Source: RPQJ01 sp963732375
GTDB lineage: Bacteria > Pseudomonadota > Gammaproteobacteria > Steroidobacterales > Steroidobacteraceae
Reading direction: 5' to 3'
Length of the DNA: 64,000 bases
NCBI GenBank assembly: GCA_963732375.1
Contig: CAVSZE010000012.1
Span: 248,001-312,000, forward strand
Numbering within the stretch: the stretch's first letter is position 1; each line of letters begins with the position of its first letter. The notes beneath the pieces are model-generated. The model worked only from the letters and a program-made list of their open reading frames with translations, ran no database searches and had not been told where the DNA came from. Below are positions 25,260 through 33,699 of this stretch, piece by piece. The translations under genes and the position numbers were made by a program.

Positions 25260-25766
25260 TCATCGGAGGTCGCGCCCAGGTCCGCGGCTGAACCACCGGC
25301 GCGCGGCTCGCGCGACCAGCCCACGCAGTAACACGTAGGGAGCGAAGGCAAGCGTGAGCGCGATGATCACGGCCTCGGCCGGGTGGAACGATTCGAATTC
25401 GATTGCCTGGTAGATGCCGTCCATCACCAGACCCAGCAGGATGATGCGCGCGGTGGCTACCAGGGCTTCGTTCATGCGAACAGCACGCTGCGCGGGGTCG
25501 GTGATCGCGCCCTGGAAGAAGGGAGAGCGCCCGGTTCGGGCGTCTTTGACCCCATCGCGCCACGCGGCGATCGCTGCCATGGTCGGCTGCAGGAAAAAGC
25601 GGAAGACCATCGGCCCGCCCGGACGATCGAACAGGTTCTGCAAGACGCGCGCGCGAACCTCCGCCGAGAAGCCGTACAAGACCAGACCAGAAACGACGAA
25701 AGTGACAATCAGCACGACCACCAGTCGCGCCAGAAAAACCTGAGACTTCGATGGCTGCTGTTTCAT
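25260..25766 (-). CDS. Hypothetical membrane protein upstream of sulP
   Basis: A 168-residue protein with about four hydrophobic segments (VFLARLVVVLIVTFVVSGLV near the N-terminus; a central LVATARIILLGLVMDGIYQA; VIIALTLAFAPYVLLRGLV near the end). It ends in an Arg-rich tail. I do not recognise the family. It lies 19 bp upstream of sulP on the same strand, so a shared transcript and a role linked to the transporter are plausible but unproven. Confidence 0.6.
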   Translation of the reverse strand: MKQQPSKSQVFLARLVVVLIVTFVVSGLVLYGFSAEVRARVLQNLFDRPGGPMVFRFFLQPTMAAIAAWRDGVKDARTGRSPFFQGAITDPAQRAVRMNEALVATARIILLGLVMDGIYQAIEFESFHPAEAVIIALTLAFAPYVLLRGLVARAARRWFSRGPGRDLR

Positions 25767-25830
25767 GTTGCTGCTGCCGCCTCTGCTGTGATGTCAGGCA
25801 TACGTCGAAGGCTGGTCATCGGAGAGTCGT

Positions 25831-26629
25831 TCAACGAGGAAAGAGCAACGTGACGTTGAGCCGGAAGCCCCAGCCGTGCGGTCCATTGTCCGGGCCGTGC
25901 GCCCAGTAGCGCGCCACTGCACCCACTTGCACCAGTTGGTCTCCGATCCTCAGGATTTGCGCTACACCGGAATTGATCGGTACCCGCCACTGCTCGCTGT
26001 TCCAGTCATAGGTGCTTTCGACGTTCAGCGAAAACGTCGTCGCGGTGGGAGTCGTGTAGGTCAGGAACGGCTGCAGGAACGTCGCGTTGACGTTGTCGCG
26101 GCTGCTGTTCCCCGCAAACGACCAGATATGGTTGGCGAGCGCGCCAAGGGTCCACGGGCCTTGCTGCTTGATCACGACGCCGGTCGGCCCGGCGCCCCAC
26201 TTATCCGCGGTCAGCAGGTCATCGGAACCGGTAGGCAACAGAAGCACCGGACCTGCACCCCAGATCAAACCGCCCGTGGTCGGAGCCTTGGGCGAGAAGA
26301 ACACGCTCTGCACGATGTCGCCAATGCCGGATTGACTCCCCGCGCCCGGAAAGATGTCGTCTTGCCACACTACGGGCAGGATGGTGCGCGAGATGATATT
26401 CCAGTCGGCGTTGAGATCGATCGGCACCACGGGCTGGATGTTGAGCAGCCAGCGCTCGCCGTCTCTTGCGGCCCCGATGTCCTGGTCATAGTTGAACTGG
26501 AACGGCACGCTGATGAGGGCGGCCACCGGGTTGGAGAGTTCCATGGCCAAGCTCTTCGTTCGTCTCCGCCCGCGCCGCGGCAGCGAGGACCGTAGTCATG
26601 ACGAACGTCATGACGCCGAGGGTCCACAT
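25831..26629 (-). pseudogene. Outer-membrane channel-like barrel, one frameshift after the signal peptide
   Basis: An exported beta-barrel of roughly 265 residues, resembling the poorly defined transporter/neuromedin-U-like outer-membrane proteins related to MetA-pathway porins. The signal peptide (MWTLGVMTFVMTTVLAAAARA, ATG at 26629) and first mature residues (ETNEEL) are in one frame. The mature barrel (AMELSNPVAALISVPFQFNY onward, ending RLNVTLLFPR) is in another. Removing one C from 26547-26548 joins them as ETNEELAMELSNPV. The strands and length otherwise look complete. Confidence 0.72.
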
Positions 26630-26765
26630 TGAACTGCGGTGAAGATCAGCCTGGCCCACGGTAAGTCTCCGGTGTGGTTGGATGCACGGACTAAGCCATT
26701 TCATTTCAAATGATCACAACGCGGGCGGGGGTGGGCGCTTGGTATAGATCGATGCACATGTCCGG

Positions 26766-27149
26766 CTAGCACACTGGGTTCGACGGCGCCTGCAGCGCGA
26801 ACGCGATGCCGGCCAGCAAATCGTGGTTGGAAAAAGGCTTGTGCAATACGCGCAGGCCGCCCGCATCCAGGGCGCTGCGGTCGATCGCGGGGTCTTCGCT
26901 CGCGGTGATAAACAGGACCGGCAGCTGCACGCCATCGGCCTGCAGGCGTGTCTGCACCTGGATCCCGGTCAACCCTGGCATGTGCACATCGAGCAGTGCA
27001 CAGTCGGGCATGCAATCGCCGAGTGACGCCAGGAAGTCTTCGCCGGATGCATACGCCACCACCTCGTAGTTCGCCAGGCGCAGCAGGCGGCCCAGCGCCA
27101 AGCGCACCGACGCTTCGTCGTCCACCAACGCGATACGGGTCCGAGACAT
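26766..27149 (-). CDS. Single-domain response regulator
   Basis: A 127-residue CheY-like receiver domain with no output domain. The acidic pocket is in RIALVDDEASVRLAL, the phospho-acceptor Asp in CALLDVHMPGLTG, the Thr/Ser in LFITASEDPA and the Lys in VLHKPFSN. The start is the ATG at 27149. It lies downstream of the FixJ-type regulator and kinase on the same strand and probably belongs to the same phosphorelay. It is intact, unlike its two neighbours. Confidence 0.88.
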   Translation of the reverse strand: MSRTRIALVDDEASVRLALGRLLRLANYEVVAYASGEDFLASLGDCMPDCALLDVHMPGLTGIQVQTRLQADGVQLPVLFITASEDPAIDRSALDAGGLRVLHKPFSNHDLLAGIAFALQAPSNPVC

Positions 27150-27232
27150 TTCGCCGGGAACCGTAACCCGCCGCGGCCCGTTGCGGAACTGGTCTTTGGC
27201 ATAGTTCGGCAACAACCACGGCGAACCGCGAG

Positions 27233-27915
27233 CTATGGGCGCGGCAGCGGCGGATCCGGCGCTTCGTCCGGTGAGGCCGCCAGTCCATCGGCAGCACCCA
27301 GTTCCAGCCGCGCCGCAAGGTGCATCAGTTCGGCAACGGTGCGCGCCCGCATGTGTTCCATGAGGCGGGCGCGATGGAATTTGACGGTGGCTTCGGCAAT
27401 GCCCAGCTCGCCGGCGATCTGCTTGTTGAGCTTACCGGAAGCCAGCCCCGCCAGTACTTCACGCTCGCGAGCGGAGAGGCTCGAATGGCGTTGCCGCAGC
27501 GCCCGGTCGTCGTCCCTCGCCAGGCGAGCCAGCGCGTCCTGGGCCACGGCAGCTCGCACCGCGGCCAGCAGGGTTGCACCAGCAACTGGCTTGGTCAGGA
27601 AGTCCACTGCACCGGCCTTTACGGCCTGGACAGACTTCGGGATGTCGCCGCTCCCGGTCAGGAAGACGATCGGCACGGACGCGCCGACCTCGGCCAGGCG
27701 GCGTTGCAGCGCCAGTCCGTCGAGTCCCGGGCAGATTGACATCGAGCAACAGGCAGCCCGGCACGGATGCGTCATGTTGAGCGAGAAAGTCTTCCGCCGA
27801 TTCGAAAGGGACTGTCTGAAAGCCGTGTTCGCGCAGCAGCCGCGCCTGGGCCTTCAGCACCGACCTGTCGTCATCGACGAGGAAGACCGTTGGCTCGCTG
27901 GGACCCTGCAGTCAT
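27233..27915 (-). pseudogene. FixJ/NarL-type response regulator, two frameshifts
   Basis: A two-domain regulator of about 225 residues. The receiver domain (TVFLVDDDRSVLKAQA, phospho-Asp in LLLDVNLPG, then IVFLTGSGDIPKSV and DFLTKPVAG) is followed by a LuxR-type HTH (LSAREREVLAGLASGKLNKQ). Two single-base insertions break it: one in the CCC at 27904-27906, which otherwise lets the ATG at 27915 run into the receiver, and one in the CCC at 27726-27728, just after the phospho-Asp loop. The ATG overlaps the kinase stop (ATGA), so the pair was translationally coupled. Confidence 0.83.
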
Positions 27916-30213
27916 GGTGATGCCAGCACCGGCAGCAGCGCGCAGAATACTCGCACCGCCCTCGGACGCGTTCGTCACGGCCACGCTACCTCCGGTGCGC
28001 CTCGGCAATCGAGCGGCAGATCGCCAGGCCCATGCCCATGCCACCGGCCTTGGTGCTAAAGAAGGGCTCGAACACTTTGCCCAGCGCTTCGGCGGGGACG
28101 CCCGGGCCCCGGTCGGCCACGCAAAGGCTCACGGCGCCGTCGCGCACGGCGGTGCCAACCGTCAATACCCGTGCAGCGTCGGGTAGTTCGTCCATCGCGT
28201 CGGTGGCATTGACGACCAGGTTCAGCAGCAATTGCTGCAGCTGTACCCGGTCGCCGGCGATCGGCGGTAACACCGGCGCGAGTTGCGTCACCAGGGTGAT
28301 GTGGTGAGTCGTCAGAATGCTGCGGTGAGTTCGATCGTGTCGCGAACCAAGTCGTTGACATGGACCGGTTCGAACATGGGTTCGCCGCGCTTGAACAGTA
28401 CGCCGAGCCGGCGAATCACCTCGGCGGCGCGATGGTCTTCGGCCACGATGTCCGCGCAGATCTCGCGCAGCTCGGCCAGGTCGACAGGCTCGCGCTCTAG
28501 CATCTTCTGTGCTGCCTCGGCATTGCCAAGGATGGAAGCCAGCGGCTGGTTCAACTGGTGCGCGATCGACGCGGAGAGTTGTCCCAGCAGCGAGACGCGC
28601 GTCATGTGATTCAGGGCCGCACGGTCCTGCTCGGCCTGCACAGCCGCCCGCTTGCGTTGGGTGATGTCGATCGTGACACCGAGCAGCCGTGACTCCCGTG
28701 CATTGATCAGGGCGCCCGCGCGCCGACTGCCACCGCCAGTCCCCATCCGGCGCCTCGATACGGTACTCCACTTCGAACTCTTCCCGTGTGGCCAAGGCGT
28801 CACGCAGTGCGGTGTGGACGACTTCACGGTCCTGCGGGTAAATGAGTTCGAAGGTCCTGCGGAAGTTCTCCAGCGAATCCGCCGCAATGTCGGCATGTTG
28901 CGAGGGCGGCTCGACGCCAGCAGGACGCACGGCGTGCCTTCCAGGACCCAGGTCGACAGACCGGCTGCGTGGGCCGCGAGGCGCATGTGTTGCTCGTTGC
29001 GGGCCAGCGCGGCCACGGTGCGCCGGCGGCGACGGCGCTCGAGCAGCAGCGCGACGATGAGCCCGGCCTGGAGCAGCATCACCGCGCAGCCGATGAGCAC
29101 CAGATTGCGGTAGCCCTCCCAGAGAGTGGGCTCTTTGAAGTGCACGATTGCATCGACTGGAACGGCTGCTGGTGCAATGCCCCAACGCTGTAGTTGCCGC
29201 CAGTCGACGTGCAGCGGCGCGGTATCGACACAGGAACTGTCAGCGAGGCCGGGGAGGCGCCTTCGAGCAGCGCGAGCGCGGTCTGCGCGCCCAGGCGACG
29301 CCTCCGCGTCGAAGGTCGTCATGCGGCCACCGACGACGCCGGCTGCCGATGAAGCGGGAGAACGGCCCGTACACTGGCACGGGCGATGCGGCTGCGATGA
29401 GCCTGGCGGCCTCGCGCGGCGGAACGTCGCGCCCACTGCCGTCGCGGAAGAAGCCAGGTGTGAACACGATTGAAGTTGCGGTAATTCGCGCAACCGTCGC
29501 TGCAGTTCGTCGGTCGGCAGACTGGCCAGGAAGTCGATCGCGAGCCCGTGCGGTAGGCCGTCGGCCTGGCGACGCAATCGCGCCTCCCATTCCAGGTCCC
29601 ACGGGTCCGAGCCGGTCACGACGACCAGGCGGTGCGCTGCCGGATGCCAGCGCAGTGCCTGTTCTACGGTGCCGACGAAATGCTAGGCGATCGGCGTGCC
29701 GACCACGTCGGGCGGCAGCGGCGCAATCGACTGCAGGTACGTCGATCCAACGGCCATGTGCACGATCGGCACCTGTGGAAACAGGTCCCCCCGGTGGCGG
29801 AGCATGAAGTCCAGCGCCTCGTTGGCCGAGACGATGACGACTTCCGGCGGGTGCGCTGCGTACTTCTCGCGCAGGTAGTTGACGAACGTTCGTTCGTAGG
29901 CCTCGCCGCTGAATCTCGGATAGTCGAGGAACTCGACGGATACCGTGACCGGGAGATCGGGGCGGGCCGCGAAGACCTCGTTCAGCCCGCGATCAGCGTC
30001 GATGTTCGCCGGCAGCATCCGGCTGTAAGGGTAGAGCACCAGCACGTCGTGCGGTGTCGCCGCCGCGGCGGACGGGCTCACCGTCATCAGACAGACGAAC
30101 ACCAGCGGCACGGGCGCGAACAGGCGGCGACAGACGGCCCTCAGCAAAGCAAACGCAGCAACGCGATTTGCTGTCACGCTGCCATCCAAGCGGAATTCTG
30201 TTCGTACGATCAA
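27912..30213 (-). pseudogene. Hybrid-sensor histidine kinase with substrate-binding-like domain, many lesions
   Basis: Pieced across frames this is one sensor kinase of about 760 residues. In order: signal peptide; periplasmic domain like ABC substrate-binding proteins (DVLVLYPYSRMLPANIDADR ... VVIVSANEALDFML ... VVTGSDPWDLEWE); a transmembrane helix (VLIGCAVMLLQAGLIVALLL); a PAS domain (FELIYPQDREVVHTAL); HisKA (SASIAHQLNQPLASIL); HATPase (LLLNLVVNATDAM, KVFEPFFSTKAGGMGMGLAI). An in-frame TAG sits at 29683-29685. Frameshifts occur near 29475, 29340, 29295, 29217, 28937, 28714, 28320, 27992 and 27950, of both signs. The start is TTG 30213 or GTG 30177. The protein signal between breaks is well preserved. 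Confidence 0.82.
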
Positions 30214-30389
30214 CAGCGGATACTTTCCCAGAGTAGGGGGGCCACGAATCTAGGCTAAGGCGCCGAAGCGCTCAAGGCCACATCGCCGCCAGATTGAAAC
30301 ACTGGATGTCGCCGTGCTAGCCTTTTTTTCGCGAAACATTAACTTTTCGAGTTGCGCGCGCGGCGCCAACAACGCCAAGGAGCCCCAAC

Positions 30390-31061
30390 ATGATCCGCAT
30401 GCGCACTTTGCTGCCATTGTTGTTCGTGCTGTGTGCGGCGACGCTTTCGGGTTGCGCCAGTTCCCGGTCGGCACCCCCCAACGAATGGGACGGCCTCGTC
30501 CTGCAGCCCGGAACACGGCTCGACACCGTCTTCGTCAGGCCGGATGCGGAGATCGCTTCCTACACAAGCGTGTTGCTCGACCCGGTGCAGGTCAGTTTCG
30601 CCAGGAACTGGGATCCGAACCGGGGCGGCCGTAGCCAGGTCGGCCGGCTCGATGCCAACGACGTGACGGCAATGAAGGCCGGGCTGGCGGACATGTTCCG
30701 CGAGACCTTCCGCGCAGAACTTGCCAGGGGCGGCTATCAGCTCGTCGACGAGATTGGCCCGGACACGCTACGGGTCACTGCAGCGATCATCGACCTGTTC
30801 GTGACTGCGCCAAATGCACCGACGCCTGGCGCCAGGACCTATACGGCCAACACGGGACGCATGACCCTGGTCGCCGAGTTGCGCGACTCCGTGACCGGTG
30901 AAATCCTTGCCCGGGTGGTCGACGCACAGGGCGGACGCTCAGCCGGTACGTGGCAGGTCACGAGCAGTGTGACGAACAACGCAGACGCGCGTCGGGCCAT
31001 TGGAGTCTGGGCGTCGGCCCTGCGCCGGGGCCTGGACGGGGTGTACGGGCGGGCGCAATAG
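30390..31061 (+). CDS. DUF3313-family lipoprotein
   Basis: A 223-residue lipoprotein with signal LLPLLFVLCAATLSGCASS (cysteine near residue 22). The body (GLVLQPGTRLDTVFVRPDA, VLLDPVQVSFARNWDPN, ITAAIIDLFVTAPNAP) matches DUF3313, a family of outer-membrane-associated lipoproteins of unknown role. It lies alone on the plus strand, divergent from the broken kinase gene (175-bp gap) and convergent with pldA. A ribosome site AAGGAG lies upstream of the ATG. Confidence 0.82.
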   Translation: MIRMRTLLPLLFVLCAATLSGCASSRSAPPNEWDGLVLQPGTRLDTVFVRPDAEIASYTSVLLDPVQVSFARNWDPNRGGRSQVGRLDANDVTAMKAGLADMFRETFRAELARGGYQLVDEIGPDTLRVTAAIIDLFVTAPNAPTPGARTYTANTGRMTLVAELRDSVTGEILARVVDAQGGRSAGTWQVTSSVTNNADARRAIGVWASALRRGLDGVYGRAQ

Positions 31062-31076
31062 GTGCCGCGTCGTGGC

Positions 31077-31098
31077 GGGCCGGCTGCGAAGCCGGCCC
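31077..31098. terminator. Intergenic hairpin between DUF3313 gene and pldA
   Basis: A perfect 9-bp GC stem (GGGCCGGCT/AGCCGGCCC) with tetraloop GCGA, located between the stops of two convergent genes. There is no T-run on either side, so it may end transcription only with Rho or protect 3' ends. Confidence 0.5.
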
Positions 31099-31104
31099 GG
31101 GGTG

Positions 31105-32158
31105 TCAGAACCGATCGTTGACGGTCACTCCAAGGCCGATCGTCGTCTGGTTCCAGTTGTAGTCGATCATGCTTTCGCCGTAGCCGGTGAACACCTGCAG
31201 GTAGCCGCGCAGCGGTCCCAGCAGCGGACGCGTGGCCCACGTGAATTGTGCGGCGCCCTTGCCGGTGCTCAAGTTGCCGCGACCCATCAGCGTGAAGCTG
31301 TTGTCGTGCCACTTGTAGAAGCCCGTGAGCTGGCCGTAGCCGTAGTAGTCCAGGATGTCGGGATTGTCGTCTTCGTTATCCGGAGGATTGATACGGGTCC
31401 AGGCCCGGGCGAGCAGGACGAAGTTATCGCGTTCGAAACCCGCCTCGACGAATACCCTGTCCCAGCTGCGGGAGATCGGGTCGGCGCGCCCGTTCGACTG
31501 GTGGTTGTACCCGAAATTGAGCAGGTTCCATTGCATCCCGCCGACGTCGATGCCGGGGCGGAAGCTGCCGAAGATTTCCGGTTCGTAGTTGGTTTCCCGG
31601 AACGGATGCGACATGTCGGAGCTGTACGCCTGCCACAGGCTCAGCTGCGTGTAGGCGAACCACAAGCCCCCAGCGACGGTCATCCGTGGTGGCCAGGCGC
31701 CCCTTGATGCTCAGCTGGAACTTGGCCTCGACGTGCTGGAAATCGTCTTCCTGCGCGAATGCATCCAGCAGGGGCTGGTAGGGCTCCGTATTGACGTCCG
31801 TCGTATAGCGGCCAAGCAGGATGTAGTTCGGCTGGTAGAGCCTCACGTAGGCTGGCTTGGATTCGGGCAGAAAGCCCCAGGCCGCGTCGATCAGCGAAGC
31901 CGATCCCGGTGCGACCGGAACTTCGCCCGGTGCGGGCCCCGGTGCGGCAGGCGGCGGAGGCACCGCCGCGGTGGCTCCGTGCACCGCGGCGCCGATTTCG
32001 CGGTCGAAGCACGCGAGCCGTTCGGCGGTGTCCGCTATTTCAAGGCAAGCTGCGCCAGGTGTCGCTGCGCTCGCGACACACGGGCCGACCGTCGCGCCGG
32101 CCAGGACCACGACCAATCCTGGCAGGCGCGCCTGGCGCCGGCCTGACGACGGCTGCAC
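31105..32158 (-). pseudogene. pldA: Outer-membrane phospholipase A (PldA), one frameshift in a G5 run
   Basis: A calcium-dependent outer-membrane phospholipase (OMPLA) of about 350 residues that degrades phospholipids misplaced in the outer leaflet. The N-terminus has the family CLEIADTAERLACFDREI segment. The barrel has FRETNYEPEIFGSF and the active-site stretch NHQSNGRADPISRSWDRV. The catalytic His-x-Ser (HQS) is present; the Asn of E. coli SWNR is Asp here. The frame breaks at the CCCCC at 31667-31671: one base fewer restores RRWGLWFAYTQL. It ends with Phe (VNDRF), as barrels do. Either a recent lesion or a homopolymer error. Confidence 0.85.
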
Positions 32159-32170
32159 GCGAGTCGCTCG

Positions 32171-32743
32171 TCAGAGCTTCAGGCGGGTGATGCGCGTCCC
32201 ATCGACCGTAACGCCCGCCATTAGCCCCTGGTTCGAGAGCACGAAGCCGACGACTGGCTGCTGCGAGGTGGCGGTGGTCACCTGGGCGTTCGCTCCGACC
32301 GAGATCAGGGTGACAGACGCGTCGACGCCTGCAGTCCAGCCCTTGCTTCCCTGGAATCGCGCCAGTGCGTCATCTGTCATGAACAGCAGGAAGACCGCCG
32401 TGGACTGGGCGCCGGCCTGCAGCCCGAACGAACCGCCCGTCGTGCGGTGATAGCTGACGGTCCGGCCGCCCTTGCGCAGTGCACCGTCGCCCCGCGATGC
32501 ACCGAAGACGAACCCGGCCTCGAGCACGGACGGGAACACCAGCACGCCCTTCGCGTTGCGGACGAGTTGCTCTGAACCGGCGGCCTGCTGGTACAGCCTG
32601 GCAAGGGCGTTGTCGACGCCGGAATCGATGTTCTGGCGCTGGGTTGCCGGGTCCCCTGCGCTCGGGCCAGTGGTGGTGCAGCCCGTGGCGAGCACCAGCG
32701 TTGCGGCCAGCGCTGCGATGAAGTGTCTCTTGTTCATCATCAA
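32171..32743 (-). CDS. SYLF-domain (YSC84-like) lipoprotein
   Basis: A 190-residue lipoprotein (signal FIAALAATLVLATGC) carrying a SYLF/YSC84 domain, a lipid-binding module. Visible segments are AKGVLVFPSVLEAGFVFGAS, GGSFGLQAGAQST and FLLFMTDDALARFQGSKGW, the standard family landmarks. In eukaryotes SYLF binds phosphoinositides; bacterial members are periplasmic and of unclear function. It lies 12 bp upstream of pldA on the same strand, so a shared role in envelope lipid handling is plausible. Confidence 0.88.
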   Translation of the reverse strand: MMMNKRHFIAALAATLVLATGCTTTGPSAGDPATQRQNIDSGVDNALARLYQQAAGSEQLVRNAKGVLVFPSVLEAGFVFGASRGDGALRKGGRTVSYHRTTGGSFGLQAGAQSTAVFLLFMTDDALARFQGSKGWTAGVDASVTLISVGANAQVTTATSQQPVVGFVLSNQGLMAGVTVDGTRITRLKL

Positions 32744-32767
32744 TACCTCATTCCAACATCAAACGCA

Positions 32768-32791
32768 GGGAGGCCGGACATCCGGCCTCCC
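32768..32791 (-). terminator. Terminator-like hairpin after the glycine-zipper gene
   Basis: A perfect 11-bp stem (GGGAGGCCGGA and its complement) with a 2-nt loop. It lies 39 bp after the stop of the upstream minus-strand gene and 25 bp before the SYLF gene start. Only a weak T-rich stretch (GTTTGATGTT) follows on the minus strand. Confidence 0.55.
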
Positions 32792-32829
32792 ACGACTCCC
32801 AGCCGGCGGATCTGCCGACCCCGCTCGGA

Positions 32830-33396
32830 TCAGTCACCGCACAGCAGCCGCATCCGGCGCTCGGCGAGGTCAAATTCCGCGTCCGTCTTGGCAGCCAGCA
32901 GCTGGTCCTTGGCCGCAACGCAGGCGTCGGCTTCCGCCGTGGCGCTCGCAGGTACCGGCGTGTTGGCGGGCGCATTGCAGCGCGCGTCGTCGACAAGGCG
33001 AATGTTGTTGAACTGTCCGCGCTCGACCGACACGCAATCGCCGACGCGCATGCCGGCCTGCTCGGTTGTGATCCGGATCGTGTTAGTCCCGCCGATCAGG
33101 ACCGTGTACTCGAACCCGGTCGATGAACTCGCGGCACCGGCCACGCGGCTACCGACGGCCGCGCCACCGACGCCCCGCAGCACGCGATTGCTGGCCGACT
33201 GCCCGGAGCCCGACGCGACACCGAGGGCGCCGCCGACCAGCGTGCCGGCGGCCTGCGCGCCCTGGTTCTGAATATTGACCTGGCGTACCGCCGTGATACG
33301 TCCATAAGACACCGTGGCCTGCGCATTGGCTTCACCCGCCACGAGGACGATGCCCAGCAGCGCGATTGATCCGACAAGACTCCAGCGCATGTTCAT
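32830..33396 (-). CDS. Glycine-zipper envelope protein (SlyB-like)
   Basis: A 188-residue exported protein with signal peptide LVGSIALLGIVLVAGEANA. The middle holds a Gly/Ala-rich zipper (AAGTLVGGALGVASGSGQSA, GVGGAAVGSRVAGAA), as in SlyB/Pcp-type outer-membrane proteins. No lipobox cysteine is present, which differs from SlyB. The second half contains four cysteines (GDCVSVE, DARCNA, ADACVAA, RLLCGD), possibly disulfide-bonded. Function unknown. The 303 bp upstream (33397-33699) contain no gene; TAGAAT at 33581 is a possible -10 for the plus-strand gene. Confidence 0.7.
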   Translation of the reverse strand: MNMRWSLVGSIALLGIVLVAGEANAQATVSYGRITAVRQVNIQNQGAQAAGTLVGGALGVASGSGQSASNRVLRGVGGAAVGSRVAGAASSSTGFEYTVLIGGTNTIRITTEQAGMRVGDCVSVERGQFNNIRLVDDARCNAPANTPVPASATAEADACVAAKDQLLAAKTDAEFDLAERRMRLLCGD

Positions 33397-33699
33397 TGTT
33401 ATTGCTCCTGAGTTTTTCGAGGGTAGGATTCGGAAACCAGCGCACGCGTCGCCGCGCGATGCGTGCCTCGCTGATCACAATAGCAGCACAGTCGGCATCG
33501 AATACAGTGCGCCAGGCGGATACGGGCATCGGTCTATACCAAAGGTTAGGCCTCGACCGTATCTGGTCCATTTTATCATTTAGAATGAGGCCTTCCGGCT
33601 TGCGAAGACGCGAAGGGCAGGAACTACCAGAATTACGACCCGACGCAGTAAGGTCCCCTCATTGGCGTTGATATCTTGTATTGACCCGGAGCTAGACGT

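Noticed and set aside
29240..29602. A separate small gene on the minus strand (TSIVFTPGFFRDG region)
   Set aside because: It is the continuation of the kinase sensor domain in another frame after a frameshift near 29475.
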